Shown here: positions 16,130-24,917 of the stretch, in pieces | How the letters are laid out: each line of letters begins with the position of its first letter | Numbering within the stretch: position 1 is the stretch's first letter | Origin: an uncultured Paracoccaceae bacterium | GTDB lineage: Bacteria > Pseudomonadota > Alphaproteobacteria > Rhizobiales > Rhizobiaceae | Direction of reading: 5' to 3' | NCBI GenBank assembly: GCA_937873685.1 | Contig: CALMYO010000041.1 | Span: 1 to 44,954, forward strand | DNA: 44,954 nt | Made by a program: the position numbers and the translations under genes | Notes under the pieces: generated by a model | Told to the model about the DNA's origin: nothing | Databases searched by the model: none | The model's input: only the letters and a program-made list of their open reading frames with translations

Positions 16130-18625
16130 TCAGGCAACCGTTCGTTCGCCCTTCACGGTCCACGTCGCCGGGTCGATGGTTTCGCCGGCGGCCGCCACCT
16201 TTCCGTCGGCACGAAAGACGACGCGGCCGTAGTGCGGATCATCGACGACGATGTCGCCGTTGGCCATGAAATGGGGCGCGACGCCGCCGTGCTTTTCGGC
16301 AAATTCGTCAAGCGTCCCGTCTCTTGCTTCCTGTCCGAGCCACACCAGCCACCAGCCCTTGCGACCGGCAAGGCGCAATTCGCAGCCGGTCGTCGGTCCG
16401 GTCGCCAGTTCCTGCAGTGTTCCGCTCGCCTTCACCACCATCAGCCCGTTGCCGCTCTGCGCCAGCGCCGTGTCGCCTGATACGGCCGAGCGGTCGAAGC
16501 ACGGCCGCGGGAACCAGGCATGAGTGAAGTCCGGCTGCTCGTCTGCCCCGTCGAACACGACGATCGCCAGGTTGCGGAACTGCTGCACGCGCGGGATCGA
16601 GGCGCTGCCACCCCAGTAGGACGGGCGGCCGTAGCCCGAATGGATCACTTCGCCGGGGTGGTTGATCCAGAGCTGCGCATCCGGGTTTTTCCCGATGCGG
16701 GCGTGGATCAGCGTTTCCTGGTAGCCCCATTCGTACCAGCGATAAGCCGCCGCTGTGCCGAGCGCGGTGTCGGCGCTCTTGTGGTGCTGCAGCGCGGCAA
16801 ACCCGTTCTCGCCTTGCTTGAAGCACCAGCCCTGCGCCGCGTCGCGCGTCCACACCGCGCGGTCCTGCAAATCGGCGGCAAGTTCAAGCCCGTGGTCGCG
16901 CAGGCAGAGCGCCAGTTGCGGCAGGGCATGGAAGCGCGCGCCGAAATGTCCCGCACCCCAGAGCAGCCGCGCCATTCCCGAAAGCTCCAGCGAACGCCCG
17001 GCGCGCAACGTATGTTCGTAGGAACGCCCCTGCGCCCCGGTGATCGCGCCGTGATGGGCGCTGTTGGCGACGATCTCGACGAGGCGCGCAATGCCCTTGC
17101 CCGCCCGCTCGGCGATATCGGCGTCGTGCGCAAGCGCGTAGAGCGCGGTGAGGCCCTTCAGGTCGATCGGGAAATACGGCGCCGAGTTGAACTCCGCCAT
17201 TTCCCATTGCTCGAAATGGTCGAGCCAGGCGCGCACCCGCTCGCGCCCGACGGAAGACTGCTCCGCCCCCTTGCGGCCGGAGCGCAGGAAGGTTGCGTGC
17301 GGCAACAGCGCGCCGGCCAGATAGGCGGCGGTGTGGAACAGCAGCGCGTGGTTCTCGGAAAAATACCACTGCACGTCGTTGCCCGGCTCGTCCATACAGT
17401 AACGGTAGGCGGGCATGGTGTCGTCGATGCGCCGCACCAGATCGGCGTCGAGCCGGTCGGCGAAGCGCGCGCGCGTCCAGATCAGCGGCACCAGCGCGAA
17501 ATCGGCGCAGTCGTGGCAGTCGCTAATGACCGGAAGCGTGGCGGCGATCATCGCGGCCGCCTTGCCGTCGCTGCGCCCGGCGGCCAGCCGCGCCAGCGCG
17601 CCGACGGTGTCGGGTTCGCCGCGATCGGCCACCCAAGCGAGCGCCTCGGCAATGCGTTCGTCCAGCGTCGCCGGCGCCGCGCCCTGCGCCTCAGCCTGGC
17701 AGATCTCGACGCCGAAGACGCGGCTGGCCGAAAACCCGCCGGCCGTCAGCGTCACCGTGAAATGGCGGAAATCGCCGGGCAAATCTTCCGTGTCGGCAAC
17801 GGGCAGCCGCGTTGCACCGGCCGCCAGCCGCGAACGCAGCAGCAGCGGCTGCTCGCGGCTCATGAAATCGCCCTCGACCGCGATGTCGGCGACAGCGTCG
17901 ACCGGCAGCGGCGCTGGCAGCACAAGCGCGACCTCGCCCGCGACATAGGACGGGCGCTCGAAATGCATCGCGTCGAGCGCCGCTTCAACAGCTGACGCGA
18001 CCGCGCCATCCGCCGCCATCGGCAGCGCGTTGTCGGCGCCCGGTCCCGCCATCCAGTCGAGGCGGATGAAGTAGCGCGCGTCGCGTTCGGCGAGGTCGTC
18101 GATGAACACCTCGAAGATGTGAACGCCGGCGGAGAGTTCCACCTCGAACTCCTGCGCGGTTTCGAAATTGCGCTGGTAGCGCGCCATGTGGCCGGTCTCG
18201 ACGCCGTCAACGTACAGCACCGCCCCGCCGCAGGTGGAAAGCTTCAGCCGCGCCGCGCCCGCCTCATGCGCGACGATCGCGGTGCGCGCCCATGTCGCGA
18301 TGACGGTCGGGCGGAACCAGAAGCCGGAGAGATCGAGCCGGGGCGAGCCGAACGGCAGCCACACCCGGTCATGGGCGAACCGGCCCGCAACGCGCGGCCG
18401 CTGCCCGCGCCGCTCGGCGGCAAACGCCGTGCGGCAGGGGTATTCGTGCGGGATGAAGTTCTTGTCCTTGGTGAGGAAGAAGAACGGGTCCATCGCGCCG
18501 GCCATCGGCTGGTCCGGAGTGTCGTAACGCGTCTCGTGTGTTTGTCCGACCAGCCAGCGGGTTAGCGGTGCGCCCGGCGATAGCCGCTCGGCGAGGATGG
18601 TCGGGGTTTCGGCGGGGGAAGTCAT
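16130..18625 (-). CDS. Large uncharacterised protein heading a sugar ABC operon, possible glycan-processing enzyme
   Basis: An 831-residue protein I cannot assign. It has no signal peptide and should be cytoplasmic. The N-terminal 220 residues look like a beta-sandwich (LKLSTCGGAVLYVDGVETGH, EFEVELSAGVHIFEVFID), resembling accessory domains of glycosidases. Residues about 380-690 are helical with conserved-looking motifs WYFSENHALLFHTAAYLAG (SENH at 423-426), SAPYFPIDLKGLTALYALA and a HPGEVIHSGYGRPSYWGG segment, reminiscent of an (alpha/alpha)6 barrel of glycoside hydrolases or polysaccharide lyases. The C-terminus is beta-rich. Start 18625 is the first Met of the conserved-looking part; its ribosome site is weak. 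Position 78 bp upstream of the binding protein suggests it processes the imported sugar. Confidence 0.7.
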   Translation of the reverse strand: MTSPAETPTILAERLSPGAPLTRWLVGQTHETRYDTPDQPMAGAMDPFFFLTKDKNFIPHEYPCRTAFAAERRGQRPRVAGRFAHDRVWLPFGSPRLDLSGFWFRPTVIATWARTAIVAHEAGAARLKLSTCGGAVLYVDGVETGHMARYQRNFETAQEFEVELSAGVHIFEVFIDDLAERDARYFIRLDWMAGPGADNALPMAADGAVASAVEAALDAMHFERPSYVAGEVALVLPAPLPVDAVADIAVEGDFMSREQPLLLRSRLAAGATRLPVADTEDLPGDFRHFTVTLTAGGFSASRVFGVEICQAEAQGAAPATLDERIAEALAWVADRGEPDTVGALARLAAGRSDGKAAAMIAATLPVISDCHDCADFALVPLIWTRARFADRLDADLVRRIDDTMPAYRYCMDEPGNDVQWYFSENHALLFHTAAYLAGALLPHATFLRSGRKGAEQSSVGRERVRAWLDHFEQWEMAEFNSAPYFPIDLKGLTALYALAHDADIAERAGKGIARLVEIVANSAHHGAITGAQGRSYEHTLRAGRSLELSGMARLLWGAGHFGARFHALPQLALCLRDHGLELAADLQDRAVWTRDAAQGWCFKQGENGFAALQHHKSADTALGTAAAYRWYEWGYQETLIHARIGKNPDAQLWINHPGEVIHSGYGRPSYWGGSASIPRVQQFRNLAIVVFDGADEQPDFTHAWFPRPCFDRSAVSGDTALAQSGNGLMVVKASGTLQELATGPTTGCELRLAGRKGWWLVWLGQEARDGTLDEFAEKHGGVAPHFMANGDIVVDDPHYGRVVFRADGKVAAAGETIDPATWTVKGERTVA

Positions 18626-18836
18626 GGCTTGCGCTTTCGTGCCGGATGATTGCTGCGCTTGATGGCAAGGAAACGGACAAATGGGAAGATCGTCATTGCA
18701 AAAGGCTGCCGTGGAGCATGTTGGTGGACCGATGAATGCGCTATCGCCTTGCATTTTACCGATCGATTTAATGCCGGTTTCACGCGAATGGGGTTACGTG
18801 ACGGCAGAAGAATAACCGGAGCGGGAAAACCGCAAG

Positions 18837-20078
18837 ATGAAGCATTCGAACAACAATGCCACCACGATCGGCAGGTTTGCGACTGACAACGCAGCCAACC
18901 TGGCGATTACGTTTGCGGCGATCATCCCGCTGTTTGCGGGCGCCGTCGGCATAGCGGTGGATTACTCCCGCGCATTGAATGCCAAAAGCGCCTTGCAGGA
19001 GGCGTTGGATGCCGCGACGTTTGCGGCGGCAAGCGAGAAGACGCAGGCCGACGCAAAGAAGAAGCTGGATGATTTCCTCGCCTATCAGCAGGCCAACGAT
19101 GAAACGCTGGCCGGGTTGAAGGCCAAGATTGTTTCATTCGATTCGACTGGATTGACAGTCAGTGCCGATGCCGACATGAAAACCACCTTCGCGGGCATTT
19201 TCGGAGTGTCGCAGTTGCCGGTGGCGGTGCAGTCTTCCGTGGCGTTTGGCGCTGGCCACCAGGAACTGCATTTCGTGCTCGATCTCTCGGGATCGCTTGG
19301 CATGGCCGCCACGCCTGCCGATCGCGTTGCGCTTGAAGCGGTGACGCAGCCTTACGTGTTTCCGGCCTATGGTTCGATCCTGCCACAAGGCTGTGCCTTT
19401 GCCTGTCATCAACGTGAAGGATGGGAGCCGGTTGGCAAGACCGTCTACCAGATCGCCCATGAAAACAGCATAAAGCTGCGCGAAGACGAATTGATGCATC
19501 AGTTCGGCGGCCTCGTCGACATACTGCTCGACCCAACCGACCAAATTGTCATCGACGGGAAGCGAAAGGTTGGCGTGATCGGCTTCAGCGGTTACGCGAA
19601 GCAATTGATCGCCCCCTCCGCTTCGGCCGCCGATGTCAAGGCGGCGATGAACGATTTTCCGTTGCACGATCGCGACAGCACCCAGTACGCCGCTGCCTTC
19701 GCGAAGATCAATGAGGTTATCGGCGCACAGGGCAATGGCGGCGCCGGAAGCCCCGACAAGGTGGTGATCCTGATCACCGACGGTATCGAGTCGCGTTCGG
19801 CCTTTTTCGCCCAGAACGCTATCGACACGTCGCTGTGCCAGACAGTGAAGGACAAGGGCTTCACGCTTGCCGTGGTTGAGCTGAAGTACCCGAAGCTGAC
19901 GTCGAACTCACTCTACAACGATACGGTGCTGCCGGTTGAAACCACCATCAGTCCGGGCCTTGCCGCCTGCGCGTCAACGGGGTGGCATTTCACTGCCACC
20001 AACAATTCCGACATACCGGTCAAATTCAATGAAATCCGCGCGAAATTCGGCGTCAGCACGGTTCGTCTGACGCAGTGA
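18837..20078 (+). CDS. TadG-like pilus-assembly/secreted protein with von Willebrand A domain
   Basis: A 413-residue protein. The N-terminus has the TadE/TadG-type segment: a short basic stretch, then NLAITFAAIIPLFAGAVGIAVDYSRA, one membrane helix that anchors it facing the periplasm. A von Willebrand factor A domain follows from about residue 143, with the metal-site DLSGS (D149, S151, S153) and a LITDGIES strand. An insertion with two nearby cysteines (GCAFACHQ) lies after the metal site. Such proteins belong to Flp/Tad pilus systems, but no other tad gene is in the window, so this is an orphan. The ribosome site (GGGAAAACCGCAAG) is weak. Confidence 0.82.
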   Translation: MKHSNNNATTIGRFATDNAANLAITFAAIIPLFAGAVGIAVDYSRALNAKSALQEALDAATFAAASEKTQADAKKKLDDFLAYQQANDETLAGLKAKIVSFDSTGLTVSADADMKTTFAGIFGVSQLPVAVQSSVAFGAGHQELHFVLDLSGSLGMAATPADRVALEAVTQPYVFPAYGSILPQGCAFACHQREGWEPVGKTVYQIAHENSIKLREDELMHQFGGLVDILLDPTDQIVIDGKRKVGVIGFSGYAKQLIAPSASAADVKAAMNDFPLHDRDSTQYAAAFAKINEVIGAQGNGGAGSPDKVVILITDGIESRSAFFAQNAIDTSLCQTVKDKGFTLAVVELKYPKLTSNSLYNDTVLPVETTISPGLAACASTGWHFTATNNSDIPVKFNEIRAKFGVSTVRLTQ

Positions 20079-20097
20079 ACGCCGAATGGCTTTGGCG

Positions 20098-20124
20098 CCG
20101 GGGACGCCTTGTGCGTTCCCCCTT
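20098..20124 (+). terminator. Possible weak terminator hairpin after the TadG-like gene
   Basis: A GGGGACGC / GCGTTCCCC stem with one bulged base and a short loop lies 20 bp after the TadG-like stop and before gltX. The T-run is only two bases, so it may be a weak terminator or chance structure. Confidence 0.3.
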
Positions 20125-20157
20125 GCGAAACGCTTCGGCGGCGACTAACCCGCGCCC

Positions 20158-21531
20158 ATGAGTGTCACCGTCCGTTTTGCCCCGTCGCCGACCGGCCATA
20201 TCCATATCGGCAATGCCCGCACCGCCTTGTTCAACGCGCTCTTTGCGCGCCAGCACGGCGGCCGGTTCATCCTGCGTTTCGATGATACCGACACCGTCCG
20301 GTCTCGACGCGAATATGCAGATGGAATCGCTGCCGATCTGGAATGGCTCGGCGTAAAGCCGGACATGGTGGTGCGTCAGTCGGAGCGTTTCGGGCTGTAT
20401 GATGCGGCCGCCGACCGTCTGCGACAGGCGGGATTGCTCTACCCATGCTTCGAGACGCCGGAAGAACTGGAGCGGCGGCGCAAGATCCTGCTGTCGCGCC
20501 GCCTGCCACCGGTCTACGGCCGCGAGGCGCTGCGGCTTACCAAAGAGCAGACCGAAGAAAAGATCGCCGCGGGTGTGCGGCCACACTGGCGATTCCTGCT
20601 GCCGAATTTCGATGCCGATCCGTTCAAGCCGCACCGCACCGATGTTCATTGGGACGATGTGATCCGCGGACCGCAGACCATCGATCTCGCCTCGATGTCG
20701 GATCCTGTCCTGGTGCGTGAAGACGGCGGTTATCTCTACACGCTTCCATCGGTCGTCGACGACATCGATCTTGGCGTGACGCATGTCATTCGCGGCGACG
20801 ACCATGTCACCAACACCGGCGCGCAGATTGCGCTTTTCAGGGCACTCGGCGCAAACGAACCGCAATTCGGTCATCACAACCTGCTGACGACGGCAAGCGG
20901 TGAAGGGCTGTCAAAACGAAGCGGTGCGCTGTCGATCCGGTCGCTCGCCGAAGCCGGGCAGGAGCCCATGGCGGTTGCCTCGCTTGCCGTGCTGATCGGC
21001 ACCTCGGCGCCGGTTGTCGCCCATCGCACGCTTGCCGATCTGGCCACAGTCTTCGATCCAGCCGGTGTGTCGAAATCGGCGGCGAAGTTCGATCCGGCCG
21101 ATCTCGATACGCTGACGCGTGCCATTGTACATGAGTGTTCTTTCAACGATGTATCGGAGCGGTTGTCGGCGCTTGGCATTGCAGGGCCGGTCGCCGAGCC
21201 GTTCTGGCTGGCTGTGCGCGGCAATTGCGACAAGGTGTCCGACGCGGCGTTCTGGTGGCGCGTGGTCCGCGACGGTCCGGCGGATCGCGTAACGCTCGAT
21301 GACAACGATGTCGCCTTCATCCGCGACGCCTTCGACCTGCTGCCGCCGGAACCGTGGAACCGCGAAACCTGGAAGGTATGGACCGACGCGGTGAAGCAGG
21401 CCAGCGGCCGCAAGGGCAGGGCGCTGTTCATGCCGCTCAGGATTGCGCTTACTGGATGCGAGTCGGGTCCTGAGCTCGCAGATCTATTGCCGCTTCTGGG
21501 GCGGGCAGGAACGCAGGCCCGACGACCCTGA
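20158..21531 (+). CDS. gltX: Glutamate--tRNA ligase
   Basis: A 457-residue class I aminoacyl-tRNA synthetase that charges tRNA with glutamate. The HIGH-type motif reads HIGN in [16 protein letters not shown], and the KMSKS-type loop reads GLSKRSG. FDDTD and [11 protein letters not shown] are the Glu-enzyme signatures. The anticodon-binding C-terminal part is somewhat short and variable. Many alphaproteobacteria carry two gltX copies, one of which may form Glu-tRNA(Gln) for the amidotransferase; which this is cannot be decided here. Its last 83 bases overlap, on the opposite strand, the end of the DUF2865 gene. Confidence 0.93.
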   Translation: MSVTVRFAPSPTGHIHIGNARTALFNALFARQHGGRFILRFDDTDTVRSRREYADGIAADLEWLGVKPDMVVRQSERFGLYDAAADRLRQAGLLYPCFETPEELERRRKILLSRRLPPVYGREALRLTKEQTEEKIAAGVRPHWRFLLPNFDADPFKPHRTDVHWDDVIRGPQTIDLASMSDPVLVREDGGYLYTLPSVVDDIDLGVTHVIRGDDHVTNTGAQIALFRALGANEPQFGHHNLLTTASGEGLSKRSGALSIRSLAEAGQEPMAVASLAVLIGTSAPVVAHRTLADLATVFDPAGVSKSAAKFDPADLDTLTRAIVHECSFNDVSERLSALGIAGPVAEPFWLAVRGNCDKVSDAAFWWRVVRDGPADRVTLDDNDVAFIRDAFDLLPPEPWNRETWKVWTDAVKQASGRKGRALFMPLRIALTGCESGPELADLLPLLGRAGTQARRP

Positions 21532-22558
21532 CCTCGGTCTCGCCTTCCTCGCCGATGACCTGTCCGACCAACCGCGATTCGGTCAGGCCCTCGATAACGG
21601 CAGGCGTCAACTGGCCGATGGCGTCGAGCTGAGTATCGGGGTCGGCTGCCGGATCGGGTCTCGCTACCGGCGTCGGCGCGAACGGCTCGTCGAGCAGTTC
21701 AGTATCAGGCGGCTGGCGCAGGACGGCTGAAAGGTTACACGAACACTGCGGTTCGGCGCCGACGCCGGCGGTGCGATAGCGAAATGCGTTCGGCATTTCG
21801 GAGTAGGGCGCGCCGTCGAGCGACACCATGTCCTCGCTGTCCTGGTCGGGCACCGAATGCACGAAGAGCGAAACATCCGTTCCCGGACACATTGATTGGC
21901 AAGCTACCGCATCGCGGTCGAAATCGGCGCGCGATGAGGCATAGGAAATCGGGAAGTAGTAGCCGTCGCAACTGCGCACGCACATGGTGCGATAGTTGCC
22001 ACTCGGCACGGCATATTCTGTCGAGGGAACCGAGGTATCGGGGCCGCCGGACGTGTTCTCACGCACAATGATGCGCTTGGCGTTCGATTTGCGCACGCCG
22101 AAGATCTGCTGTTCCATCGTGCCGCGGTTCTCGCGCACCACGGTGGTGCGTGCGCCGCCGCCATTGCAGCCGTTCTGTTCCAGTGCGGCGAGGATGCGTC
22201 GGCGCTGCGCACGCGAAACACCGCCGCCCGAACCGGCCTGGTTTTCCAGCTTCGACAGGTTCGCGCGCATGCGGGTTATGAGAGAGTTCAACTGGCCGCA
22301 ATTGGCGCCAGAAGCGCGAAAGCTGCCGCCATTGCAGCCGCCGCGGCGCGCCATGGCTTCGGTCTTGCGAAGCTCGGCCTGCTGGCGTTTCGCAGCGGCG
22401 GAATAGCGAGTGGATGATCCGCCACCGCTTCGCAACTGGGATTCCAGATTTGTGCAGATCGCGGCGCGCGCGAAAGCCTCGGCCGGCCCGAAGAACAAGA
22501 GCACGGATGTCACAAGGGCGGAGGCCACAGCCTTTGCCTTTAGCGGATACTCCAACAC
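21449..22558 (-). CDS. DUF2865 domain-containing secreted protein
   Basis: A 369-residue protein of the DUF2865 family, largely restricted to Rhizobiales, function unknown. After a signal peptide ([20 protein letters not shown], cleavage near AEAFA) come a helical region with paired cysteines ([26 protein letters not shown]), then the DUF2865 core with [19 protein letters not shown] and [15 protein letters not shown], and an acidic Pro-rich tail. I prefer the GTG start at 22558: ACGGAG sits six bases before it and the signal peptide follows at once; ATG 22612 would add 18 residues before the signal. The 3' end overlaps gltX by 83 bp antisense. Confidence 0.82.
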   Translation of the reverse strand: MLEYPLKAKAVASALVTSVLLFFGPAEAFARAAICTNLESQLRSGGGSSTRYSAAAKRQQAELRKTEAMARRGGCNGGSFRASGANCGQLNSLITRMRANLSKLENQAGSGGGVSRAQRRRILAALEQNGCNGGGARTTVVRENRGTMEQQIFGVRKSNAKRIIVRENTSGGPDTSVPSTEYAVPSGNYRTMCVRSCDGYYFPISYASSRADFDRDAVACQSMCPGTDVSLFVHSVPDQDSEDMVSLDGAPYSEMPNAFRYRTAGVGAEPQCSCNLSAVLRQPPDTELLDEPFAPTPVARPDPAADPDTQLDAIGQLTPAVIEGLTESRLVGQVIGEEGETEVRVVGPAFLPAPEAAIDLRAQDPTRIQ

Positions 22559-22744
22559 GACAAACTCCGTATGCTCCGGCCAAACTGACTGGCTGACCGG
22601 GCGGAACCGCATTACCTCAGTTCCGCATACGCCGCACCCGTAAACATTCCTAGCAGGTTATGTTGCCTTCGTCGCCCCTTCAGAGGCTGTTGCGTAAAAT
22701 TATCCCGTTAGCGTTAAGCGTTGATTTCCCTTTGCTGCGCCGGC

Positions 22745-23524
22745 TCAAAATCCGCTCGGGAACAAGCCGCCATCCAGCAGCAGGTTCTGTCCGGTGATAT
22801 AGCCGGCCTGTGCCGAGCACAGGAAGGCGCAGGCCTGTCCGAACTCTTCCGACGTGCCGAAGCGCTTGGCCGGAATGGCCTGCTTCTGGCGAGCGACCTC
22901 CTGTTCGACCGGGATGCCTGCCGCCTTCGCGCCGCGTTCGAAGCCGCCGCGCAGCCGGTCGGTATCGAACTTGCCCGGCAGGATGTTGTTGATCGTGACG
23001 TTGCGGTCGGCGACGGTGCGGCACACGCCGGCAAGAAATGCGGTCAAACCGGCACGCGCGCCGCTCGACAGGTCCAGCCCTTCGATCGGCATGTAGACCG
23101 ACAGCGAGGTGATGTTGACGATGCGGCCGAAGCCGCGTTCCGCCATACCGGGCATGACCGCCTGGATCAGTTCGATCGGCGTGATCATGTTGGCGATGAC
23201 GCCGGCGATCATCGCCTCGCGGTCGAGTTCGGTATAGTCGCGCCGCGGAGGGCCGGCATTGTTGTTGACGAGGATGTCGGGAGCGGGGCAGGCCTCAAGC
23301 AGCGCTGCGCGGCCTTCCGCAGTCGAGACATCGGCGGCGACAGCGGTGACGGTAACGCCGGTCGCGGCACGGATCGCCTCGGCCGTTGCGGCAAGCACTG
23401 CCTTGTCGCGGCCGTTGATCACGACCGCGCAGCCGGCTTCGGCGAGCGCCGTCGCGCAGCCGCGCCCAAGCCCGCGGCTCGATGCGCAAACGATTGCTTT
23501 CTTTCCGGAAATTCCAAGATCCAT
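22745..23524 (-). CDS. SDR family oxidoreductase lacking the canonical Tyr-x-x-x-Lys
   Basis: A 259-residue short-chain dehydrogenase/reductase-fold protein. The nucleotide-binding loop is CASSRGLGRG (no leading Thr-Gly), with NNAG at VNNNAGPP and the catalytic Ser in NITSLSVY. Where the YxxxK pair normally stands the sequence reads LSSGARAGL, so Tyr is replaced by S153 and Lys by R157. The C-terminus ends with the usual TGQNLLLDGGL. Relatives with an LSN/S..R motif are recurrent in rhizobia, so this looks like a defined subfamily, not a mutation; its chemistry is unknown. ATG 23524 has GGGGAG upstream. It is divergent from an MFS transporter gene 84 bp away. Confidence 0.88.
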   Translation of the reverse strand: MDLGISGKKAIVCASSRGLGRGCATALAEAGCAVVINGRDKAVLAATAEAIRAATGVTVTAVAADVSTAEGRAALLEACPAPDILVNNNAGPPRRDYTELDREAMIAGVIANMITPIELIQAVMPGMAERGFGRIVNITSLSVYMPIEGLDLSSGARAGLTAFLAGVCRTVADRNVTINNILPGKFDTDRLRGGFERGAKAAGIPVEQEVARQKQAIPAKRFGTSEEFGQACAFLCSAQAGYITGQNLLLDGGLFPSGF

Positions 23525-23608
23525 GCTGCAAACTCCCCGTTTGCAGGCACTGTACAGAAGGGAACGGCAGGCGTAAACGCGCGCTTTGATTTGCGACCGG
23601 GCTCCTTG

Positions 23609-24808
23609 ATGCCGGATTCGGCCATACCCTTCGACACGCGCTATACCCGACGTGGCTACACGGTGCGCACGGCGCTGTTCTATTGCGCGATTTTCGTGTC
23701 TGCGGCCGTATTCGGGCCGTTCTTTCCGCTCTGGCTGACGCATCACGGCATCGAACCGACGGGGATATCGATCATCCTCTCCACCAACATGCTGATCGGC
23801 GTGATCCTGACGCCGGTCTTTGCGATGATCGCCGACCGCTCGCCCGACCGCGCCATCGTGCTGACAATCCTGTGCTGGCTGACATTTGCCTTCGCCTGCG
23901 GTTTCCTGTTGACCCCGACATTTTGGGGCGTGCTGGCGGCCGTCATCGGGCTGTCGGTGTTTGGCAAGCCGCAAGTGCCGCTTGCCGAGGCAATCACGCT
24001 TTCCGGCGTTCGCCGCTACGGCGTCGATTACGCAACGGCGCGCATGCCCGGATCGATCGTGTTCATGGTCTGCGCTTTCGTCGCCGGCTTCGGCATCGAG
24101 AAGATCGGCATCGACGCCTGGCCGCTCGTCTATGTGCCGGCGGTCATACTGCCCGCATTTGTGGCCCTTGCGATGCCGCGCGTCGGCAGGCCCCGCTATT
24201 CGACGCCCATTGCCGCCCTGGCACAAGGTGGAGCGTTTGGGCTGCTGCGCTCGCGCCCGTTCGTCACCATGCTCACGGCCTCATCGTTGGTCGGGGCGTC
24301 GCACGCGATGCTGCACGGCTTTTCGTCGATCTACTGGTCACAACTTGGCTATTCCGGCGCTTGGATCGGCGCTTTCTGGGCGGTCAGCGTCATCGCCGAG
24401 GTGGCGTTCTTTCGCGTGTCGAGCCGCTTTATCGCCCGTTTTGGGGCGCGGAACCTGCTGATGGCCGCCGGATTGGCAGGTGCAGCGCGCTGGTTCCTGT
24501 TCCCGTTACTGGGAGGAGGCTGGTTCGGCGCAACAGGTTTCCTCGTTATCCAGCTCGCCCATGCGCTCACCTACGCTGCGGCGCACCTGTGCACCCAGCA
24601 TCTGATCGTCCGCGATATCGATGAGGGCGACCTTGGTGCGGCGCAGTCGCTGGTTTTCCTAACGACCAACCTGACCATGGGGTTGCTGATCGCGGCTGGC
24701 GGGCCGCTCTATGTGTCGCTTGGCGGTTTCAGCTTCTGGACAATGGCGGTGATGTCGGCTGCGGCAGCCGTTGCAGCGTGGCAGTTGCCCGAGGGTGAGG
24801 TGCAGTAG
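23609..24808 (+). CDS. MFS transporter
   Basis: A 399-residue, 12-helix inner-membrane protein of the major facilitator superfamily, with the inter-helix motif MIADRSPDRAIV (the loop 2-3 GxxxDR-type signature) and helices running evenly through the sequence. The FFPLWLTHHGIEPTGISIIL segment and the short length resemble the MFS_1-like / phenylpropionate-permease (HcaT-like) group. The substrate is unknown. The start codon ATG 23609 precedes MPDSAIPFDTRYTRRGY; the upstream GCTCC TT sequence is not a strong ribosome site. It shares an 84-bp promoter region with the divergent SDR gene. Confidence 0.88.
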   Translation: MPDSAIPFDTRYTRRGYTVRTALFYCAIFVSAAVFGPFFPLWLTHHGIEPTGISIILSTNMLIGVILTPVFAMIADRSPDRAIVLTILCWLTFAFACGFLLTPTFWGVLAAVIGLSVFGKPQVPLAEAITLSGVRRYGVDYATARMPGSIVFMVCAFVAGFGIEKIGIDAWPLVYVPAVILPAFVALAMPRVGRPRYSTPIAALAQGGAFGLLRSRPFVTMLTASSLVGASHAMLHGFSSIYWSQLGYSGAWIGAFWAVSVIAEVAFFRVSSRFIARFGARNLLMAAGLAGAARWFLFPLLGGGWFGATGFLVIQLAHALTYAAAHLCTQHLIVRDIDEGDLGAAQSLVFLTTNLTMGLLIAAGGPLYVSLGGFSFWTMAVMSAAAAVAAWQLPEGEVQ

Positions 24809-24917
24809 GCAAGTCGGCAGTCGAACAGCAATCGCGGGTGCGCGGGCTTGGCAAGTCTTCTGAACTGACAACCGGAAAATTGTCTCACCCAGAACCCGTC
24901 TGCCGACTGCCCAGCCT

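Noticed and set aside
14153-16480. A very long open frame on the + strand (about 775 codons) across the sugar ABC genes
   Set aside because: It is antisense to well-supported permease and binding-protein genes, has low-complexity Arg/His-rich content and no recognisable domain; it is a high-GC shadow of codon usage on the other strand.
24813-24907. Inverted GTCGGCAG / CTGCCGAC pair in the MFS-epimerase gap
   Set aside because: Arms of 8 bp separated by about 80 bases are too short and distant to call a terminator or repeat.
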